Notes: a model not told the origin generated them from the letters alone. A stretch of 64,000 nt of DNA from Veillonella parvula DSM 2008 (GCF_000024945.1 NC_013520.1:513501-577500); one strand, 5' to 3'; positions 9,456 to 18,810 are shown, counted from the stretch's first letter. Translations and numbers: made by a program.

Positions 9456-9484
9456 TTGTCACTAGTTTCTATCAATGATATAAT
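9456..9484 (+). promoter_or_regulatory. Distal promoter of the tRNA cluster
   Basis: TTGTCA (9456-9461), 17 bases, then TATAAT (9479-9484), with TG one base before the -10 (extended -10). Confidence 0.7.
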
Positions 9485-9538
9485 AATTTTCGTTGCAGAG
9501 CGATACTCGAGAGAGTAAGAACTCAGCAAGAGTAGTGG

Positions 9539-9567
9539 TTGACATCAACTACCGGGTTTGCTATAAT
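9539..9567 (+). promoter_or_regulatory. Proximal consensus promoter of the tRNA cluster
   Basis: A perfect TTGACA - 17 bases - TATAAT promoter lies 17 bases ahead of tRNA-Pro, as expected of stable RNA genes. Confidence 0.88.
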
Positions 9568-9584
9568 AGCAAAGTAATTAATGA

Positions 9585-9661
9585 CGGGGCATAGCGCAGT
9601 TTGGTAGCGCACCTGGCTTGGGACCAGGGGGTCGCAGGTTCGAATCCTGCTGCTCCGACCA
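9585..9661 (+). tRNA. tRNA-Pro (anticodon TGG)
   Basis: The cloverleaf folds fully. Acceptor arms are CGGGGCA and TGCTCCG, the anticodon stem CCTGG/CCAGG encloses the loop CTTGGGA, the T-loop is GGTTCGAATCC, and the CCA end is encoded. Confidence 0.96.
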
Positions 9662-9671
9662 TTTTTTATTT

Positions 9672-9745
9672 GCGGGTGTAGCTCAATGGTAGAGCCCCAG
9701 CCTTCCAAGCTGGTCGCGAGGGTTCGATTCCCTTCACCCGCTCCA
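9672..9745 (+). tRNA. tRNA-Gly (anticodon TCC)
   Basis: Acceptor arms GCGGGTG and CACCCGC pair perfectly. The anticodon stem CCAGC/GCTGG encloses CTTCCAA, and CCA is encoded. It lies 10 bases after tRNA-Pro in the same transcript. Confidence 0.97.
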
Positions 9746-9787
9746 TTTTTTTTTGCCTTTTTTAGGGTATACTAAGATAGGGTGTAG

Positions 9788-9816
9788 TTGACGATACATA
9801 GTACATAATTTATACT
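9788..9816 (+). promoter_or_regulatory. Promoter of tRNA-Arg
   Basis: TTGACG (9788-9793), 17 bases, then TATACT (9811-9816), overlapping a second -10-like TATAAT. It is 30 bases ahead of the tRNA. Confidence 0.75.
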
Positions 9817-9846
9817 ATAATAGATAATTATATAGGTAATCCACAT

Positions 9847-9924
<78 letters not shown>

Positions 9925-9930
9925 GTAAAT

Positions 9931-9966
9931 AAGCGAGTTTTCAGAAATGAAGGCTCGTTTTTTTGT
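9931..9966 (+). terminator. Element-encoded terminator after tRNA-Arg
   Basis: Arms AAGCGAG and CTCGTTT are followed by a run of seven T. It lies inside the element and ends the tRNA transcript in the integrated state. A different hairpin plays the same role beyond attR. Confidence 0.75.
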
Positions 9967-10009
9967 ATCCGATTAGTAGTTACATTAGTAGTTTTGGTGG
10001 TGAAGAATC

Positions 10010-11500
10010 ATGAAACCTAAATTATCTGGGTATATATGGAAAAAAGGAATTTTTCAATCTGTATGGAATGAAATTGCAAATCCGCTAGAAACTGAAAAAA
10101 GTTGGACATATGGACAACTCCCTGAATATATTTGGTTAGCTTTAATTCTTGATAAATTAGGGCGAATAGAGGGAATTAATCAGTCTGTTAGAATTTTGAA
10201 ATACTGGAAAGACATAAATCCTAAAATTGAAGATTGTAGGTTTTCTACACTTCTTGCTGAATCAGTAGAAAATCAGCAGGAATTATTCGATCAGATTCGA
10301 TTATCTGTTGGTGATAATACGCTTGAGCCATTAACGCTCATTTTTGATATACATGAGTATCCAACGTTTAATGGTAATTTTTATAATAAGATGAGTATTG
10401 AGAAACGCTTATCAAAAATAGAACAAATAATGCAAGAATGTATGGGAAGTCAAACTAATATGACTACTGATATAAAATATATTGTTTTATTTTTCCGCTC
10501 AATATGTAATAAGATTAAAGTCATGAAGGGGCAGGAACATATAATTGATTATTTGAACGATTATGCGAGGTTGCCTCATGAGAATGAAAAAATGCACACA
10601 ATTCGACCTCTTGTTCGTTCGATGTTTGGTACTATTCAATTTATGGATAAAAGTAATTTAGTATATTTGAATAAATTTTGGGAGGATTTAAGTTGTATGT
10701 CTACATGCAAGTTATTTTCAGTTAATCTTAGCGAAGTAGATGAGCAGAATTTGAATAAAGACCAGTGTGTTGAGGCATTTCAAAATATCTTTGATTACTT
10801 TATTTCAATCAAACAAGATGTTCTAATTTTAGATGAAAAAATGACAGTGCTTTTGGGGTTAGCTGTATTTGCATATAATCGGTTTTATGAGGTATATAAA
10901 CATGATTTAGATAATAGCATATCTGGGAGAAGTTCAGTTCGGGGACTATTTGAAATACTTATCATAATGAAGTATTTAATTCATGAGGAGAATAATCACG
11001 ATAACATCTGGATGGATTACCAGTTATATGGTTTAGGAAAGTATAAACTAGTATGTGAAGTGAATAAAGATAAAATCAATATGCCAGAAGGTGAAGGTAC
11101 TCATATTCCTTTAAAATATTTAAATATTTTAGTTGAAGAGTTTTTTAGGCCTGAGTTTTTAGATATAAATACAAACTATTTTGACGAAACTAATATTAGG
11201 AAGAAGGCAGAAGTCACAGGCTTAGCAGATCTTTATGCCACTTATTATGAATATCTTACATCTTATGAGCATGGCTTTTGGGGGAGTGTTAGAGAGAGCT
11301 CTTTTGTAAAATGTGATAATCCTGCACATCAATATCACTGTATACCTTCTATGGAGCAACATGATAACTTAACATCTGTGTGGAATGATTGTGTATTGCT
11401 AATGCATCATATTGTGAATGTTCTTAATGAAGAATATGGAATTCCTGATAAATTGTTAGTTGAGGTGAATAAATTTGATCCAAAATCAGTTAATGGATAG
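10010..11500 (+). CDS. Element cargo protein A, unknown (possible DUF5677-like)
   Basis: The 496-residue soluble protein has no signal peptide or membrane helix and I do not recognise it with certainty. A block near residues 305-345 (SSVRGLFEILIIMKYL, then WMDYQLYGLGK) and a later segment with GFWGSVRESSFVKCDNPAHQYH (about 423-444, split here only by description) recall the conserved helices of the DUF5677 family. This is a weak impression. It starts at an ATG after a GGTGG-type site 45 bases beyond the tRNA terminator. The next gene overlaps its stop by 8 bases, so the two form one unit. It sits between attL and the integrase, a usual place for accessory or defence genes. Confidence 0.7.
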   Translation: MKPKLSGYIWKKGIFQSVWNEIANPLETEKSWTYGQLPEYIWLALILDKLGRIEGINQSVRILKYWKDINPKIEDCRFSTLLAESVENQQELFDQIRLSVGDNTLEPLTLIFDIHEYPTFNGNFYNKMSIEKRLSKIEQIMQECMGSQTNMTTDIKYIVLFFRSICNKIKVMKGQEHIIDYLNDYARLPHENEKMHTIRPLVRSMFGTIQFMDKSNLVYLNKFWEDLSCMSTCKLFSVNLSEVDEQNLNKDQCVEAFQNIFDYFISIKQDVLILDEKMTVLLGLAVFAYNRFYEVYKHDLDNSISGRSSVRGLFEILIIMKYLIHEENNHDNIWMDYQLYGLGKYKLVCEVNKDKINMPEGEGTHIPLKYLNILVEEFFRPEFLDINTNYFDETNIRKKAEVTGLADLYATYYEYLTSYEHGFWGSVRESSFVKCDNPAHQYHCIPSMEQHDNLTSVWNDCVLLMHHIVNVLNEEYGIPDKLLVEVNKFDPKSVNG

Positions 11501-12575
11501 GCTTAATCAAATTCAGGATGAATATAAGATATTATTACTTAAAATTGAGGATTCTCTTACTAGGAATCCGGATTATGTAGAAAATATTTTAGATTCTGTT
11601 CTCATATTTTGGAAGAAACATGAAACTCTAGTAGATATTTTTTTTAACTATCAACTTGAAAGTTATAGTGTCTATCTTTATACTGCAGCAGATTATTTAG
11701 ATATTGATGGTCTTGAACACTATCCTTTTTTAGCTCAAGGAAAAATTCATATAATGGATGACCCTTTAGCTAAAATGTGCGATGCGACTCTAAGATTGTC
11801 TAGTCATGAGAAAATTAATACTCAAGCTATGATTGAGGATGTTTCGTTTCTTATCAGTGATAACATCAAATTATTAGAATTGGAAGAACGGCCCATTTGG
11901 TTATTACCTGTTAGGGAAAATAATAGGACAGAGGGTTCTAGTGAAATTAATTCATTAGCAGAACAATTATTCTTGAATTTATTTACGGATATAGAATCAA
12001 TTGAAGTATATATGAAAACATGTATTACAATTGTAGACATAAAGAACCATCTAAGACCTGAATCACTAGATAGAATTCTTTTATTTAATGAGGATGTAAA
12101 GGAGGATACATTTGAAGCGCGAATGGAAGGACTTATTAGCTATAGCTCCAAAGTACCCTTCCTAAGACATTTTTGTGAAGTCAAAGATTATAAATCTGTA
12201 TTTTTATTTTCAATAATAGGTTATTTGATACAGGCAATTGATATTTTTTTACTATCAGAAGAATATAAAGTTATACCTTACATAAGATCAAAGTCCGCAT
12301 TTTATTACTACAGTTTGCTTTGCTATCAACATTTGGAAAATGAAATAAGTGCAGATAAAATGCTTTTTAAACATGCAATTTATTGTCATTTAATCTATCT
12401 GGCATTTGATAGATCGATTGTAGAAAAGATCTCTTTAAAACAATACTTAGATATTATAAGTACGACAGACATAAATCTTGATTTGATTGAGATGATGGAC
12501 TTGAAAGATATAAAAAAAGTAGTGGATAATAATTTAGCAACTTTATATTCAAAAATTAATGAAGAGGCTAATTAA
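11493..12575 (+). CDS. Element cargo protein B, unknown
   Basis: The 360-residue, mostly alpha-helical and acidic protein is not recognised. No catalytic motif, zinc cluster or membrane segment is evident, apart from a moderately hydrophobic stretch near residue 240 (SVFLFSIIGYLIQAIDIF). The ATG at 11493 overlaps the last codons of cargo gene A (ATGGATAG). A TTG 18 bases earlier is a less likely start. The overlap implies translational coupling and a shared function with protein A. It is convergent with the integrase, only 17 bases from its stop. No terminator is visible between them. Confidence 0.7.
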   Translation: MDRLNQIQDEYKILLLKIEDSLTRNPDYVENILDSVLIFWKKHETLVDIFFNYQLESYSVYLYTAADYLDIDGLEHYPFLAQGKIHIMDDPLAKMCDATLRLSSHEKINTQAMIEDVSFLISDNIKLLELEERPIWLLPVRENNRTEGSSEINSLAEQLFLNLFTDIESIEVYMKTCITIVDIKNHLRPESLDRILLFNEDVKEDTFEARMEGLISYSSKVPFLRHFCEVKDYKSVFLFSIIGYLIQAIDIFLLSEEYKVIPYIRSKSAFYYYSLLCYQHLENEISADKMLFKHAIYCHLIYLAFDRSIVEKISLKQYLDIISTTDINLDLIEMMDLKDIKKVVDNNLATLYSKINEEAN

Positions 12576-12592
12576 TTTTTGAAAGGGAAGGG

Positions 12593-13804
12593 TTATATGC
12601 CTAAATTATCTAATGCTTTAACTGCTTCTTTCTGGATATCAGGTACTAGGTGCGAATATGTATCTAAGGTTAATGTAATTGTAGAATGGCCTAGTCTTTC
12701 TTGCACTATTTTAGGATTTATTTTCTGAGATAGTAGAAGTGTAGCATGGGTATGACGGAGATCATGAAATGTTATATGGTCTAAGTTTAGTTGTTTTAAT
12801 ATTGGTATAAAATATCTAGATTTAAAATTGCTTGTTGATAGAATTTTTCCAAAGGTACCTGAGATAACAACTCCATAGGAATCAGTCCATTTATCTCCTA
12901 ATTCTTTGGCATAATTGGATTGGAATTCTTTATAAGTAGTCAATTCACTTTGTAATTCTTGGCTGATAGGGATACAACGACGAGAAGTTTTTGTCTTTGT
13001 ATCTTGAAATATTTGCCCTTTAGTACCTGTTTGTATTGTTCGTCGTACTGATATATGTCCATGTATTAAATCTACACAGTCCCAGCATAGTCCAAATACT
13101 TCACCTAGCCGCATTCCTGTGCCTAAGGCAATTTTTGTTGCGATATAGGATGAGTAATAATTAATCCTATAAGGCGAGGATATATTATTACTAACTTGTT
13201 GTTTCATTGTGCTTGTAAGCTGATGAATCTCATCGAGTGATAAGGTATGAATTTCTGTAGTTATTAATCTAGGTGCTTTAGTTAATTTAATAGGATTTTT
13301 TAGTAATAAACCGATATTTACTGCATATTCAAATAGTTCTGAAAGATAACGTCTAGTACAACGTATAGTACTAGAAGATATGATATGTCCTTTTTTACCT
13401 TTTAATGTTCCATTACTCCAATTATTCAGGACTGTTTGTACTTGTTGCGGTGTAATTGAAGCTATTTTTATTTCACCTAAGAGAGGAAGAATATATAGCC
13501 TCAGTGTAGAGTCATATTTCTGAAATGTTTTAGGCTTTACACTAACTTTCTTTACATCTTGTAGCCAGTAGTTACAGATGTCCTTTAGTTTTGTATTTTT
13601 AGATGAGAAAATAGAAGTATTTTGTTGTGTAGCCTCTATCCATTGTTTTCCTAATTTATATACTTCTAATTTTGAGTTTCCAGAGAAGGCACGGCGAATT
13701 AACTGATTATCCTTGGTAATACTAAATTGGCCTCGCCATTTTCCTTGGCTTTGATAAAATGTGCCTTCTCCATTAGATCTCCTTAGATTTTTCTTTTGAG
13801 ACAT
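12593..13804 (-). CDS. int: Tyrosine recombinase integrase of the element
   Basis: This 403-residue phage-type integrase has an N-terminal arm-binding region (GEGTFYQSQGKWRGQF), a core-binding SAM-like domain (about 70-170) and a C-terminal catalytic domain. The catalytic residues are visible: Arg in GTGMRLGE (about 230), HDLRHTHA (about 346-353), LGHSTI, and Tyr in DTYSHL (about 384). It should recombine attL and attR in tRNA-Arg. AAAGGAAA precedes the chosen ATG. The first 32 bases overlap the 3' end of the relaxase gene, so integrase expression may be coupled to the mobilization operon, which is uncommon. Confidence 0.93.
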   Translation of the reverse strand: MSQKKNLRRSNGEGTFYQSQGKWRGQFSITKDNQLIRRAFSGNSKLEVYKLGKQWIEATQQNTSIFSSKNTKLKDICNYWLQDVKKVSVKPKTFQKYDSTLRLYILPLLGEIKIASITPQQVQTVLNNWSNGTLKGKKGHIISSSTIRCTRRYLSELFEYAVNIGLLLKNPIKLTKAPRLITTEIHTLSLDEIHQLTSTMKQQVSNNISSPYRINYYSSYIATKIALGTGMRLGEVFGLCWDCVDLIHGHISVRRTIQTGTKGQIFQDTKTKTSRRCIPISQELQSELTTYKEFQSNYAKELGDKWTDSYGVVISGTFGKILSTSNFKSRYFIPILKQLNLDHITFHDLRHTHATLLLSQKINPKIVQERLGHSTITLTLDTYSHLVPDIQKEAVKALDNLGI

Positions 13805-16358
13805 GTATAGGTTTCCTTTCTTTGCCTTTAGCAATGTATGGCGTGAAAGTTGATGAAGTAATCTTTTGTTGGAAGCGTTTAGCTTGTTTGATTAGAGCTT
13901 CCTTATCATCGGTAAAGATTTTTACGCTTTTTTTAGCACGACTTACATCTACATAAATTTTATTACGAGTGTTGGAGTTCTTTTGTGTACTATCATGTAC
14001 AATAAGAGCGTTATCAACAGTAATACCTTGTGCTTTGAAAGTAGTCATTGCATAACCATAATCAAAATGTTTGTATTCTCTTGTATCAAATATTACATTT
14101 TGATTTGTGTTGGTTTGTACGGTAACTTTAGGTCCGTTGATGTTTATGATTTTGCCAAGTTGTCCATTTTTTATTCCTACTGTTTCCCCAGTAGTATCTT
14201 TGAGTTTGTAGTCATTTTTAGTAAAAATGACTTTTTCGCCAATAGCATAAGGATTAGAACTTTCTATACCATACTGATTGACGCTAGTTAGTAAATTTTC
14301 ATTTTTTAGAGTACCTTTTTCTATTAGTCTTTTATGGATTTCAGAATTGAGTTCGTTACGATCATTGTTGCGAGCTACTAAAATAGCACTTTTATCTTGT
14401 TGCTCAAGTGTATAATTACAGTATTCGTGAATTACAGAATTCAAGCGATATTGTCGTTGTGGAATTTCTTTAATACTGTTATCTATATAAGATAGTGGAG
14501 ATTGTTTTTCTATATTTTCAAATTTGCCAGATAAAGCTTCTACTGTTTTCCTAAGATTAGAACCTTCTTCTTGCCTATTGATTTCCCTCATACGAACAGT
14601 AGGTACTTGTTCATTATCTTTTCTAGTCATTCTAGCAAATGCATTACCTGTACCAATTGGAAGTAATTGGTTTGGGTCACCAAGAAAGACTACTTTAGCA
14701 TTTCTTCTTTCAGAGGCTTCTAGAATATTACTTAGTAGGTGATCTGTTAACATGGAGCTTTCGTCTACTATCCAGACTTCTGGTGTTTCTGCTTTTTTTA
14801 CAGATGAAAAATCCCAGAAGTTATGAGGCGTAGTGGGTGAAAGGTGATTTAGATATTTATGAATAGTTTGAGACGAAATTGCAGCTTCTGACTCCAGGGC
14901 CTCTGTTGCTTTTCCTGTAAATGCCATACCTATTACATTAACTCCTTGAGATTCGTACAGTAATTTAGCTTGTTCAAGCATAGTTGTTTTACCAGAACCT
15001 GCTATACCTTCTACTGCAATATATTTGTTAGAAGATGATAACATTAAATTAATAGCTTCTTTTTGCCCTTTTGAAAGCTCCCAACCTTGAGATAGTTTGA
15101 GATTATTGGAAAGAATATCAATTTTTGTATTAGCATCATTTTGGTCTAAGGTGCTATAATTTTCAATTTTGGGGCCTAAAAGGAGTGAATCAATATACTT
15201 GGCACGAGCCAAGTTTTTAGGAGTTGTAAAATATATCTCATTATTTAGTTGACGAAAGCCAACTTGTATTAAAGTACTTTGTAAGTGGTGTTCAAATATA
15301 TTTTCAAATTCTGATACAGTTACGCCAAGCATTATACCTTGTTTATATACTTCAATCATTAAGTCTGACTTAGAAAATGCATAGGACTTTTCTTGTAGAT
15401 TGTCAATGGACTTTTTTAATATATCATTGAGTTTTAAGGGCCTTGATGTATCCTTATTATGTGTAGATTTATTTATTACAAAACCGCCTAAATTATCAAT
15501 AGTTTTGCGCCATTCCTTCTCTAAAGTTGCAAGATCTTCTGGTGGTTTTGGCCGACGAGAGGCCAGACCTGCAGCGTGTGCGCCATCCCATGTATCAGAA
15601 AAGCCTTGATTGGCTTGATAATCCTGAATTTGATGTTTTCTTTTTGAAAAATAATCGATTAGAGTATCATTTATACCTTCAATTTCAAAATGTATATTTT
15701 TCTGATCTTTGCTCAAGGATTCCCGTAGGGGAATCCTTTTTTCTTGTAAAGCTTTAGATAATTCATTGTCATACATTAAAGAGAATAGGTATTGGTTTGA
15801 GTGAATAAATCGGTCCTCAATCGTCATAATTTTGCTATTTATCATTGTCTTTCTAAAAAGTAAGCAATGGGTATGTAATTGTGGATCTTGTTCTCTAGAT
15901 ACCCTATGTTGCAAACACGCAAATAAAGCATTTTTAGTTTTTATATTTTCTGTTCGATTATCTTTATTTGTATGCTTGCGCCATACTACATAATTAGATT
16001 CAACGAAAGTTAAGACATTTTTAACCGCTTGATTATGTGCATCTAGAAGATCATATTTTAATGCAGGATTTAACATTGCAATTGAGATAGATTTTGGTGG
16101 AGAGAAGGTTAGATCTATTGCCAATTTTTTTGCATCGGGAGTCAATTCGTCTTTTAATGTATTTACTTTTTGTTCGTAATTATCTTGCGATAAAGGTGTT
16201 ATAGTACTTTTATATGGATTCGGAATATCATCTCCTATAGAGGATAACAATCCATTACCAAACCAAAAGTCCTCTTGTGTAATTGTACGACTATAATAAT
16301 CATCTTTATTATAGTATTGTCCTGCTTGAATGGTGGACACATTGGAGGTTGTGACCAT
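13773..16358 (-). CDS. MobF-family relaxase-helicase (TrwC/TraI type)
   Basis: The 861-residue protein would nick oriT and unwind the transferred strand. The N-terminal TrwC relaxase domain shows the tyrosine cluster AGQYYNKDDYYSR (about 12-24), DLTFSPPKSISIA (about 82-94) and the metal-binding QDPQLHTHC (about 158-166). The C-terminal superfamily-1 helicase has Walker A GIAGSGKTT (about 450), Walker B VWIVDESSM (about 530), GDPNQLLPIG (about 560) and YAMTTFKAQG (about 770). It is shorter than TrwC (966) and TraI (1756), but the key motifs are present. AGGAGAA lies within the end of the coupling-protein gene, 6 bases upstream. The MobF class is unusual in Firmicutes. Confidence 0.92.
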   Translation of the reverse strand: MVTTSNVSTIQAGQYYNKDDYYSRTITQEDFWFGNGLLSSIGDDIPNPYKSTITPLSQDNYEQKVNTLKDELTPDAKKLAIDLTFSPPKSISIAMLNPALKYDLLDAHNQAVKNVLTFVESNYVVWRKHTNKDNRTENIKTKNALFACLQHRVSREQDPQLHTHCLLFRKTMINSKIMTIEDRFIHSNQYLFSLMYDNELSKALQEKRIPLRESLSKDQKNIHFEIEGINDTLIDYFSKRKHQIQDYQANQGFSDTWDGAHAAGLASRRPKPPEDLATLEKEWRKTIDNLGGFVINKSTHNKDTSRPLKLNDILKKSIDNLQEKSYAFSKSDLMIEVYKQGIMLGVTVSEFENIFEHHLQSTLIQVGFRQLNNEIYFTTPKNLARAKYIDSLLLGPKIENYSTLDQNDANTKIDILSNNLKLSQGWELSKGQKEAINLMLSSSNKYIAVEGIAGSGKTTMLEQAKLLYESQGVNVIGMAFTGKATEALESEAAISSQTIHKYLNHLSPTTPHNFWDFSSVKKAETPEVWIVDESSMLTDHLLSNILEASERRNAKVVFLGDPNQLLPIGTGNAFARMTRKDNEQVPTVRMREINRQEEGSNLRKTVEALSGKFENIEKQSPLSYIDNSIKEIPQRQYRLNSVIHEYCNYTLEQQDKSAILVARNNDRNELNSEIHKRLIEKGTLKNENLLTSVNQYGIESSNPYAIGEKVIFTKNDYKLKDTTGETVGIKNGQLGKIININGPKVTVQTNTNQNVIFDTREYKHFDYGYAMTTFKAQGITVDNALIVHDSTQKNSNTRNKIYVDVSRAKKSVKIFTDDKEALIKQAKRFQQKITSSTFTPYIAKGKERKPIHVSKEKSKEI

Positions 16359-16364
16359 AGTAGA

Positions 16365-18281
16365 TTATTCTCCTCTTTTATACTTGTTAATTAAATCTTC
16401 TCCATAACGATGTTCTTTATATTCATTAAACTTTATTCTATGGGGCTGTATATTTGGCTTAAATGAATTTACTGTTTTTCTATCAATAGGGTCAAAGTGT
16501 TTTATATTGGGATTTTCACTGAAGAACAATTGAGGAATTACTAAATTAAAAGGATTAAAACCTAATATCTTTCCGTATCCTTTAAATGGTGGTAGCGACT
16601 GTAATTGACTTGGAAGAATAAGTGATTTAGTTGTTGTATCTTGGCTAATTGAGGGGATAGGACTACCGTTTTGAGGTAGTTGAATTGATTCTTTGTATTC
16701 AATAATTTCCTCTACACCAAAGTTATCCGCCAGCTCTTTTGCAGTAGTTGCATCGTTAATCCGTAATACTATTTGCGTGCCAAAGTTATTTAAGAATGAT
16801 TGCATTACTTGCGGTCCATATTTTTCTCTTAATAAACCAGGATCTTGTGTTAAAGCAAGAATACTGATGCCATAACTTCTACCTTTTGTGATTAAATCAG
16901 GGAGTAATTGAATCTTGTTAACGCTACCAATTTCATCAATAATAAAATAAAGTCTACAATTTTGGCTTTCAGGTAAAGTAAGTGCTTCGTTAATCATGAT
17001 ATCCATGACTAGTGATAATAATGGAGCCATGATTCGTTGGCGATTAGCAGGAACTAATAAATATAAGTTTGGTATAGTTCCATCTGTTCGTTGATACTCT
17101 TCTCTAATGTATTGTTTAAAAGAAAATGGAGTATTATTATCGGTTGAATCTTTTAAGTGCATGAAAGGCTTTAGACCGCTTGCAAGAGTTGCTAGTATAG
17201 AGGTAAAGGTATTATCTGGAGCGTTTAAGTACTGCTTAGATGTTATTAGTGTTGGTGGTAGGGAGTTAATAGCTTCTGTTAGATATTCTGTAGACTGTTT
17301 AAAAAATTCTAGAATGTCACGGTTCGTTTTACGCCCCTGTAAATCAAGATACTTTAAGCCATCTGCAAATATAGCACCCGCAGCTAATCCCCAGAATGGA
17401 TCTTTTGCACCTTCCTGTTCAAATAGGATAGAGGCGAAGGTATCATAATCTGAAATATCATCAATATCATTAAATATTGACCAACTAATACTACGTTTAT
17501 CAAAAGGGCAAAAAATGTAGTCATCGGGTTCTGCAAATTTTCCTACGAACTCAGGTTTTACATCTGTAATAATATAATGGCGCTTATCATTATATTTTTG
17601 GCTATATGTATTAATTTGATTAAGAAACTGACTGAGCAATACAGATTTACCAGAGCCACTAGCACCAAAGACAAGAATATGTTTACATTCGGTATCAGTG
17701 GGGATATTTATATTTCCAATGGATAAAACATGAGGTTTGTTTTTGGTATATAAACTAATTTGCTTTTGAGATAATAATTGCATACCACGCTTATGGAGTG
17801 CTTTTTTTGATATAGATGTATCTTTTAGATATTGACTATAATTCCAATATAGAGATATCCCTAAACTTAATAAAAGTGTTATCAACCAGTATTTTTTGTA
17901 ATTTTCCTTCAAGGTATAAAGTTGATTATTGGTTAAATGGTCGATTACATCTTTATAATTTTTGAATGGGATTTTATTGTTAGGATTTACCTCAAAGTCA
18001 AATGTATGACTTGCAATAAATTGACCGATTTGCGTTTTATAAGTATCTGGCTTTATAGGGTTAATATAATTTAATACTACTTCTTTTGTTACATATATAT
18101 TTTGAGTGGATATGATATTTTCTGATTGATAAAGAAAGCTATAAAATAGTCCTCCTGATGCAAGCGTTTGAAGGAGTAATACGCCAATTAATATATTTCT
18201 TAGATATTTTTTCCAGATAGCTAACGTAATTTTTCCTCTTTTGAGTTCTTTAAAAGCAATATTGTTGTTAATATTCGTCAT
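16365..18281 (-). CDS. Type IV coupling protein (VirD4/TraD family)
   Basis: The 638-residue inner-membrane ATPase would link the relaxase-DNA complex to a secretion channel. Two N-terminal membrane helices (about 28-48 and 125-143) flank an external loop of about 75 residues. Walker A FGASGSGKSVLL lies near 205 and Walker B YFIIDEIGS near 447. A further conserved block, ALTQDPG, is near 473. An in-frame ATG 69 bases upstream is in the preceding gene. The ATG used here follows AAAGGA by 9 bases. No secretion-channel gene accompanies it, so it must use a channel from another element. Confidence 0.92.
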   Translation of the reverse strand: MTNINNNIAFKELKRGKITLAIWKKYLRNILIGVLLLQTLASGGLFYSFLYQSENIISTQNIYVTKEVVLNYINPIKPDTYKTQIGQFIASHTFDFEVNPNNKIPFKNYKDVIDHLTNNQLYTLKENYKKYWLITLLLSLGISLYWNYSQYLKDTSISKKALHKRGMQLLSQKQISLYTKNKPHVLSIGNINIPTDTECKHILVFGASGSGKSVLLSQFLNQINTYSQKYNDKRHYIITDVKPEFVGKFAEPDDYIFCPFDKRSISWSIFNDIDDISDYDTFASILFEQEGAKDPFWGLAAGAIFADGLKYLDLQGRKTNRDILEFFKQSTEYLTEAINSLPPTLITSKQYLNAPDNTFTSILATLASGLKPFMHLKDSTDNNTPFSFKQYIREEYQRTDGTIPNLYLLVPANRQRIMAPLLSLVMDIMINEALTLPESQNCRLYFIIDEIGSVNKIQLLPDLITKGRSYGISILALTQDPGLLREKYGPQVMQSFLNNFGTQIVLRINDATTAKELADNFGVEEIIEYKESIQLPQNGSPIPSISQDTTTKSLILPSQLQSLPPFKGYGKILGFNPFNLVIPQLFFSENPNIKHFDPIDRKTVNSFKPNIQPHRIKFNEYKEHRYGEDLINKYKRGE

Positions 18282-18285
18282 GGTG

Positions 18286-18582
18286 CTAGTCCTTTCTGTA
18301 AATTGTAGAGCAGATTTCTTCAAATTTATCTTCTGCACTATATAATTCATATAGCCCTTTAAAAAGGCTTAATGTTAAAACTTCAAGTCGATCTAGATTT
18401 TGATTTAAAGAGTTATAAAAGTTTGAATCTATACAAGTATTTTGTTGAAAATGTTGGTCAATTAGACTTGTGATATAACTTGATATACTTTTATTCTCTA
18501 AGGCTGCAATATTTTTAATTTGTCGTTTTAATTGTGATGTGCAATAGATTTTTATAGATTCATTTAGGTCTGTATTTGCCAT
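18286..18582 (-). CDS. Small ribbon-helix-helix-like mobilization accessory protein
   Basis: The 98-residue protein has an N-terminal segment IKIYCTSQLKRQIKNIAALENKS.SSYI (described, residues about 10-37) with the strand-helix-helix pattern of Arc/CopG/MobC-like DNA-binding proteins, then a helical C-terminal half. Such proteins bind oriT and help load the relaxase. It is first in the RHH-coupling protein-relaxase-integrase block and is separated from the coupling-protein start by 4 bases. AAGGAGA precedes the ATG. Assignment rests on pattern and position, with no signature motif. Confidence 0.7.
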   Translation of the reverse strand: MANTDLNESIKIYCTSQLKRQIKNIAALENKSISSYITSLIDQHFQQNTCIDSNFYNSLNQNLDRLEVLTLSLFKGLYELYSAEDKFEEICSTIYRKD

Positions 18583-18604
18583 AAAGGTCTCCTTTGTATT
18601 TTAG

Positions 18605-18685
18605 GGTGGATTAGTAGAGTAGATAGTGCCTAATCTACTTCATACACCATACGCACTGCATGCGGAGGTATATATTGTAAATAGT
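18605..18685. other. Candidate oriT of the element
   Basis: Immediately ahead of the mobilization genes is a non-coding stretch with an inverted repeat AGTAGAT / ATCTACT (18618-18639, 8-base loop), then a GC-richer segment around GCATGC (18658-18663) that stands out in otherwise AT-rich DNA. Position and structure fit an origin of transfer. The nick site cannot be named from sequence. Confidence 0.4.
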
Positions 18686-18759
18686 GGTAGATTTTTTCTG
18701 TGTTATTAATAGGTATATTGTTATATTTAATCTAGGAATATTAGAGGTTAATTTAAATG

Positions 18760-18810
18760 AATAGTCCCTATAGATAAGCCGTTAGTAAGTAACTTATCTA
18801 TAGGTCTATT
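18760..18810. repeat. Large inverted repeat in the element's intergenic region
   Basis: Arms CCTATAGATAAG and CTTATCTATAGG are perfect, and pairing extends outwards over AATAG / CTATT with one bulge, giving about 18-bp arms around a 14-base loop. The right arm can also pair with CCTATATACCTAG just downstream, which is followed by TTTTTT. It could be a terminator, a second oriT arm or an origin structure. The rest of 18583-18959 holds no gene that I can see. Confidence 0.6.

Noticed and set aside
9523..9708. Reverse-strand frame of 61 codons
   Set aside because: It covers two tRNA genes and their promoter.
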